DNA from: an uncultured Bacilli bacterium | GTDB lineage: Bacteria; Bacillota_I; Bacilli_A; RF39; UBA660 | NCBI GenBank assembly: GCA_934141575.1 | Contig: CAKPCJ010000034.1 | Location: 1-10,272, forward strand | Direction: 5' to 3' | Length of the DNA stretch: 10,272 nucleotides | Part shown: positions 6,547 through 10,272 of the stretch, piece by piece | Layout of the letters: each line of letters opens with the position of its first letter | How positions within the stretch are numbered: position 1 is the stretch's first letter | Made by a program: the position numbers and the translations under genes | The notes under the pieces: model-generated | Databases searched by the model: none | What the model was told of the DNA's origin: nothing | Seen by the model: the letters and a program-made list of their open reading frames with translations, nothing else

Positions 6547-8320
6547 TTGCATCCTCTCCATTATTGTTAGTGTTTGTATCGTCCGTTTTGTCTTCAGTTT
6601 GATCCGGTTCTGTTTTTTGCTTTGCTATTGTTACTCTAAGACTAGCCCCATTTGTTATTTCTGTTCCTGCTGCCCTTGATTGATACATTACTGAACCTTC
6701 TCTATATGCATCGGTTTCTTTGTAATCAATTGATAATTTAAGATCATAACTAGATGCAAATGTGGTTACATCGTTTTCTGTCCAACCTTCTTTTATCATA
6801 TCTGGGTACTTAGCAAATATTTTTGCAACGTACAATATAATTGTTTGTCCAGCTTTTACTCTTTCGCCCTTATCTATGCTTTGATCTATTATAGCATTTT
6901 CTACCGGATTTTCTTCTTCTACAACTCTTTCTGTAACTATTACTGAAAGATTATAAATTTCTTCAAGTTTTATTTTTACTTCATTTACATTTTGTCCTGT
7001 AAAATCTTCTACAACATATGTATCTGTTCCTTTTGATATATACAAAGTTATTTTTGTACCTTCATATACTATTCTACCATGTGCTGGCTCTGTTTTTACA
7101 ACATTACCTTTAACAACATCAATACTTTCTACTTCTTCCACTTCTAAATTAATTTCTAAGTTAATTTTCCTTAGCTCTGCCTCGGCTTGCTCAACTGTCA
7201 TATTTGATACATCTGGTATTTTAACTTCTTTTTTTTCTGGACCTCTTAAAAATTTCCATGAAAGAAATACAATAGTCCCTAGGAATGCAAGTACTAATAT
7301 AGGTATTACGATTGATAAAACAATTTTCTTTGTATTTTTTGTTTTTTTCTCAACGTCAATTGGTTTTGCAATTTCAGATGTTTCCTCTTTTTTCGCTTCT
7401 TCTTTACTTGTACTTGTTTTTATTACTGGCATTACTTTTGTATCTTCAACATCATGTTCTGGATATTTATATACCAATCTTCTTTCGTTTGCACGTTCTG
7501 GTGAGGTACAAGTTTCTAGATCATGATACATTTCCAACACATTATTATATCTGTTTTTAGGATTTTTTGCTGTTGCTTTTAATATTATATTTTCCATTGC
7601 CTGAGGAATACTTTCGTTGTATTTTCTAACACTTGGCATTTGCTCTTTCATATGTTTTAAAGCTATTTCAACAGCGTTTTCACCCCTATATGGTACTCTG
7701 CCTGTTAAAAGCTCAAACATTAAAATTCCAAGTGAATATATATCACTTTTAATAGTAGAGCCTTTACCACAAGCTTGCTCTGGTGGTAAATAATGAACTG
7801 AACCCATTACAGAATTCGTTTGTGTTAGTCCTGTAGAATTAACTGCCATTGCTATTCCAAAATCTGTTATTTTTACTAATCCATTATCTAATATCATAAT
7901 ATTTTGTGGTTTAATATCTCTGTGTATTATATATGCTTCATGGGCTACTGCAAGACCAGATGTAAGCTGTAGCATTATATCAATTACTTCGGGAATAGTA
8001 AGCCCTCCACGTTTTTTTACCAAATCTTTTAATGTTTTTCCCTCAACATATTCCATTACAATATAGTATTTTCCATCATCTTCACCAACATCGTAAACTT
8101 CCACTATATTTGGATGGGATAGCGATGATGCTGATAGGGCTTCACGTTGAAATCTTCTTACAAATTTTTCGTCATTAGCTAAGTCACCACGCAAAATTTT
8201 TACTGCTACATCTCTATCTAGTATAACATCATGGGCTAAATATACATTAGCCATACCACCTTCACCAATTGATTTAATGATTTCATATCTATCATTAATT
8301 TTTTGCCCCTTTACTATCAT
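6539..8320 (-). CDS. prkC: PASTA-domain serine/threonine kinase (PrkC/Stk1/PknB type)
   Basis: A membrane Ser/Thr kinase that senses cell-wall fragments or lipid II and regulates growth, division and wall synthesis in Bacillota. The 593-aa protein has a Hanks-type kinase domain (about 11–270): the glycine loop IGEGGMANVY (18–27), ATP lysine K41, catalytic HRDIKPQN (133–140), DFG (153–155), a Thr/Ser-rich activation loop (163–175) and the PPE version of APE (179–181). A linker rich in Lys, Glu and Thr follows, then one transmembrane helix (about 333–354) and three extracellular PASTA repeats (about 366–430, 433–499, 504–567), ending in an acidic Asp/Thr/Asn tail. The start ATG overlaps the phosphatase stop (ATGA), so kinase and phosphatase are translated together. 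All catalytic residues are present. Confidence 0.97.
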   Translation of the reverse strand: MIVKGQKINDRYEIIKSIGEGGMANVYLAHDVILDRDVAVKILRGDLANDEKFVRRFQREALSASSLSHPNIVEVYDVGEDDGKYYIVMEYVEGKTLKDLVKKRGGLTIPEVIDIMLQLTSGLAVAHEAYIIHRDIKPQNIMILDNGLVKITDFGIAMAVNSTGLTQTNSVMGSVHYLPPEQACGKGSTIKSDIYSLGILMFELLTGRVPYRGENAVEIALKHMKEQMPSVRKYNESIPQAMENIILKATAKNPKNRYNNVLEMYHDLETCTSPERANERRLVYKYPEHDVEDTKVMPVIKTSTSKEEAKKEETSEIAKPIDVEKKTKNTKKIVLSIVIPILVLAFLGTIVFLSWKFLRGPEKKEVKIPDVSNMTVEQAEAELRKINLEINLEVEEVESIDVVKGNVVKTEPAHGRIVYEGTKITLYISKGTDTYVVEDFTGQNVNEVKIKLEEIYNLSVIVTERVVEEENPVENAIIDQSIDKGERVKAGQTIILYVAKIFAKYPDMIKEGWTENDVTTFASSYDLKLSIDYKETDAYREGSVMYQSRAAGTEITNGASLRVTIAKQKTEPDQTEDKTDDTNTNNNGEDAIG

Positions 8321-9060
8321 TTAATATCACCACTTTCTCTTACAAGATAAGCAATACTTATGTTATCTATTCCGCCTCTATTGTTTGCTTTTTTAACGAG
8401 TCTTATAATTTGATCTTCATAATTTAAATCACTATTTAGTATTTTTTCTATTTGGTCTATCGTTACTAGATTTGTAAGGCCATCACTACATAGTAATATT
8501 TTATCTACACTCATGTCTACATCAAATACATCTATATCAATTTCCTCAAGTGCTCCCAAAGCTTTCATTAATATATTTTTTTTAGGATGATTCATTGCCT
8601 CCTGTTCTGTTATTTTACCTGCTTCAGCAAGCAAATTAACAAGTGTATGATCATGAGTTACCTTATATAATTTATTCTCTTTCATTGCAAATCCAGAACT
8701 ATCGCCTATATTTCCAACTAATATGTAGTTTTCTGTTACTATTGCAACTACTAATGTTGTTCCTAACCCTTTGCTATCAGGATATCTTTCTGAATACTCA
8801 ATTATTAATTCGTTTATCTTATCAACCATTTGTTTTAACCATATAACTGCATCTGTCTTACTTCCAATGCTTTCTAGTGCAAAAAACTCATTTTCTAAGT
8901 GTTTAATAGCTAGGTTAGATGCAACCTCTCCAGCTCTGTGTCCTCCCATTCCATCTGCTACTGCCATTAAATATTCATTATTATTATTGTTTATTATTGT
9001 AACGCTATCTTCGTTGTGTTCTCTAACTTTTCCAGTATCTGTAATATAAAATGTCTTCAT
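8317..9060 (-). CDS. prpC: PP2C-family serine/threonine phosphatase (PrpC/Stp type)
   Basis: A cytoplasmic Mn2+/Mg2+-dependent phosphatase that reverses phosphorylation by the neighbouring PASTA kinase. The 247-aa length is normal. PP2C motifs are seen in order: DTGKVREHNEDS (8–19), VADGMGGHRAGEVAS (34–48) with metal ligand Asp36, GLGTTLV (98–104), NIGDSS (117–122), LLCSDGLTNLV (189–199) and GGIDNISI (229–236). The motif usually reading GDSR reads GDSS here, so the arginine after the metal-site region is missing; the metal ligands themselves are intact. A perfect AGGAGG precedes the ATG and overlaps the rlmN stop region (nine-base gap). The end overlaps the kinase start by four bases. Confidence 0.95.
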   Translation of the reverse strand: MKTFYITDTGKVREHNEDSVTIINNNNNEYLMAVADGMGGHRAGEVASNLAIKHLENEFFALESIGSKTDAVIWLKQMVDKINELIIEYSERYPDSKGLGTTLVVAIVTENYILVGNIGDSSGFAMKENKLYKVTHDHTLVNLLAEAGKITEQEAMNHPKKNILMKALGALEEIDIDVFDVDMSVDKILLCSDGLTNLVTIDQIEKILNSDLNYEDQIIRLVKKANNRGGIDNISIAYLVRESGDIK

Positions 9061-9069
9061 AAAAACCTC

Positions 9070-10080
9070 CTAGTACTTGCTTCTAAGCTGGCCACATGCA
9101 GCATCAACTTTAGAGCCAAACTCTCTTCTAACAGTTACATTTATTTTTAATTTTTTTAGAGTATCATAAAACTTATTAATTGCATTTGAATTGCTCTTTT
9201 CGTATTTACTGCTTGTTTTGTTATATGGTATTAAATTTACATAACCATTTATACCCCTTAGTAGTCCTGCTAGTTCTTTTGCACATTCCTCTGTATCGTT
9301 TACTCCAGATAACATAATATATTCAAAAGTTACTCTTCTAGAAGTTTTATCAATATATTTTTTTACAGTTTTCATAAGCACATTTATGTCATATACCTTA
9401 GCAATTGGCATGATTTGCTTTCTAAGTTCATCATTTGGTGCATGTAAGCTTATCGCTAAATTTACTTGCATATTTTCATCAATAAGTTTTTCTATTTTTG
9501 GTACAAGACCACATGTTGAAATAGTTATATGTCTTATACCTATATCTATGCCTTTATGTTCATTTAAGATTTTAATAAAGTTTATTACATTATCATAATT
9601 GTCAAGTGGTTCACCAATTCCCATTAAAACTACACTACTTATTCTTTTAGATAAATCTTCTTCTATAGTTAGTAATTGTAGCACCATTTCATATGTTTCG
9701 AGGTTTCTTACTTTTTTTAGTCTGCCACTTTCACAGAAAACGCACCCCATATTGCATCCAACTTGCGTTGATACACATAGACTAAGACCGTAGTCATGGT
9801 TCATTACAACAGCTTCAACTTTTTCTCCGTCATTAAGTTCAAATAAGTATTTCCAAACATCTTTATCACTTTGTTTTGTTATTATTTTCAAATAATCATT
9901 ATTGAAATTTTCTCTTAAAAGCTTCTTTGCATCATTACTTATATTCTTTATATCATCAAATTTTTTTACTCTTTGTTTATACAGCCCCTCAAAAACCTGA
10001 ATTGCTCTAAACTTTTTATCGCCGTTTTCTATAAAAAAAGTCTCCAATTGTTCCTTTGTTTTACCGTATATACTTTCCAT
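9070..10080 (-). CDS. rlmN: Dual-specificity 23S rRNA A2503 / tRNA A37 C2-methyltransferase RlmN
   Basis: RlmN is a radical-SAM enzyme that puts a C2 methyl on adenosine 2503 of 23S rRNA and A37 of some tRNAs. The 336-aa protein has the radical-SAM cluster cysteines as C-x3-C-x2-C (109, 113, 116) in QVGCNMGCVFCESG, followed by KKVRNLETYEM. It has the SAM-binding MGIGEPLDNYD (153–163), LAISLHAP, the PYNK segment of the substrate pocket, and the methyl-carrying cysteine in VDAACGQL (Cys329). Cfr is less likely because gene order and the VRREFGSKVDAACGQL end fit RlmN. The FCESG and GIGEPL forms differ slightly from the common FCASG/FCATG and GMGEPL. SD AGGTGG lies four bases before the ATG. It is the first gene of the operon. 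Confidence 0.95.
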   Translation of the reverse strand: MESIYGKTKEQLETFFIENGDKKFRAIQVFEGLYKQRVKKFDDIKNISNDAKKLLRENFNNDYLKIITKQSDKDVWKYLFELNDGEKVEAVVMNHDYGLSLCVSTQVGCNMGCVFCESGRLKKVRNLETYEMVLQLLTIEEDLSKRISSVVLMGIGEPLDNYDNVINFIKILNEHKGIDIGIRHITISTCGLVPKIEKLIDENMQVNLAISLHAPNDELRKQIMPIAKVYDINVLMKTVKKYIDKTSRRVTFEYIMLSGVNDTEECAKELAGLLRGINGYVNLIPYNKTSSKYEKSNSNAINKFYDTLKKLKINVTVRREFGSKVDAACGQLRSKY

Positions 10081-10097
10081 ATTTCCACCTATGTTTA

Positions 10098-10126
10098 ATT
10101 ATAACACTAAAGGGTAAAAATTTGAA
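10098..10126 (-). promoter_or_regulatory. Promoter of the rlmN–prpC–prkC–rsgA–rpe operon
   Basis: On the minus strand the -35 TTCAAA (10126–10121), a 17-base spacer and a perfect TATAAT (10103–10098) preceded by TGT, an extended -10. Transcription would start about 10–12 bases upstream of the rlmN start codon, close to its SD. No other good promoter is seen within the operon. Confidence 0.7.
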
Positions 10127-10143
10127 CAAAAATTGTACTTATA

Positions 10144-10179
10144 ATAAAAAAGAAACTATTTTTTTAAATAATTTCTTTT
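10144..10179 (-). terminator. Intrinsic terminator of the gene entering from the right
   Basis: On the minus strand an 11-bp stem (AGAAATTATTT paired with AAATAGTTTCT, one U·G pair) with a short A-rich loop is followed by a T-run (T6 then ATTAT). It begins seven or so bases after the stop at 10186 and precedes the rlmN promoter. Confidence 0.75.
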
Positions 10180-10185
10180 TCCATT

Positions 10186-10272
10186 TTATCTTACGACTTC
10201 ATAAGAAATAGAAGCCGCTGTTGTTAAATCATCACCATATGAACTTGTTATTGTTCTTGATTCCCCTGGTTT
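10186..10272 (-). CDS. C-terminal 28 codons of an unidentified gene (5' end outside window)
   Basis: The frame from the right edge ends at TAA 10188–10186 and encodes a Ser/Thr-rich tail ending SISYEVVR, with PGES near the edge. The composition resembles a β-strand of a secreted or surface repeat domain, but too little is present to name a family. A terminator immediately downstream supports a real gene end. The cited frame is the only one that runs to the terminator. Confidence 0.5.
   Translation of the reverse strand, partial: KPGESRTITSSYGDDLTTAASISYEVVR

Noticed and set aside
7312..7560. Hydrophobic plus-strand open frame opposite the kinase
   Set aside because: It is antisense to the Lys/Glu-rich linker and TM part of prkC, lacks an SD, and is explained by the complementary reading of the kinase gene.
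8317..8320. TGA read as Trp (Mycoplasma-type code)
   Set aside because: Trp is encoded by TGG throughout; the only relevant TGA is the normal phosphatase stop overlapping the kinase start.
9070..10080. Cfr antibiotic-resistance methyltransferase
   Set aside because: The radical-SAM and C-terminal cysteine motifs are shared, but operon position and sequence around the motifs fit housekeeping RlmN.

Overview
The window is AT-rich, densely packed and uses the standard bacterial code: every long gene reads through with TGG for Trp, and TGA is not read as a sense codon. Shine-Dalgarno sequences are strong, intergenic gaps are short, and the gene order rlmN–prpC–prkC–rsgA–rpe with rpmB facing rpe is typical of low-GC Bacillota (Firmicutes). 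A PASTA-domain kinase and a type IV prepilin-like protein fit this. I cannot name a genus; an uncultivated gut-type Clostridia or Bacilli lineage is a guess.

Left part (1–2433, minus strand): a type IV prepilin-like protein that runs off the window start, a 147-base gap holding its promoter region and a strong terminator, then uvrC (nucleotide excision repair). uvrC is divergent from the next block; they share a 114-base region with overlapping promoters and a perfect 17-bp palindrome.

Middle part (2548–4800, plus strand): a compact three-gene cassette. It holds an IbrA-like PP-loop ATPase of the PAPS-reductase/DUF3440 type, a small divergent GNAT-like protein, and an IbrB-like ParB/sulfiredoxin-fold protein with a C-terminal helix-turn-helix. 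This is the accessory and least understood part of the window. Its biochemical role is unknown; related IbrA/IbrB pairs are known as regulators associated with prophage genes in E. coli. It is followed directly by rpmB (ribosomal protein L28), which has its own good promoter.

Right part (5085–10080, minus strand): a five-gene operon, in transcription order rlmN (23S rRNA A2503 and tRNA methylation), prpC/stp (PP2C Ser/Thr phosphatase), prkC (PASTA Ser/Thr kinase), rsgA (30S-assembly GTPase) and rpe (ribulose-phosphate epimerase). The genes overlap or lie within nine bases of each other, a promoter lies upstream of rlmN, and a hairpin with a T-tract lies at the end of rpe. It joins ribosome modification and assembly with the cell-wall-sensing kinase/phosphatase pair. 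At the right edge is the last 28 codons of an unidentified minus-strand gene followed by its terminator.

No transposase, integrase, tRNA, rRNA or CRISPR array is visible.
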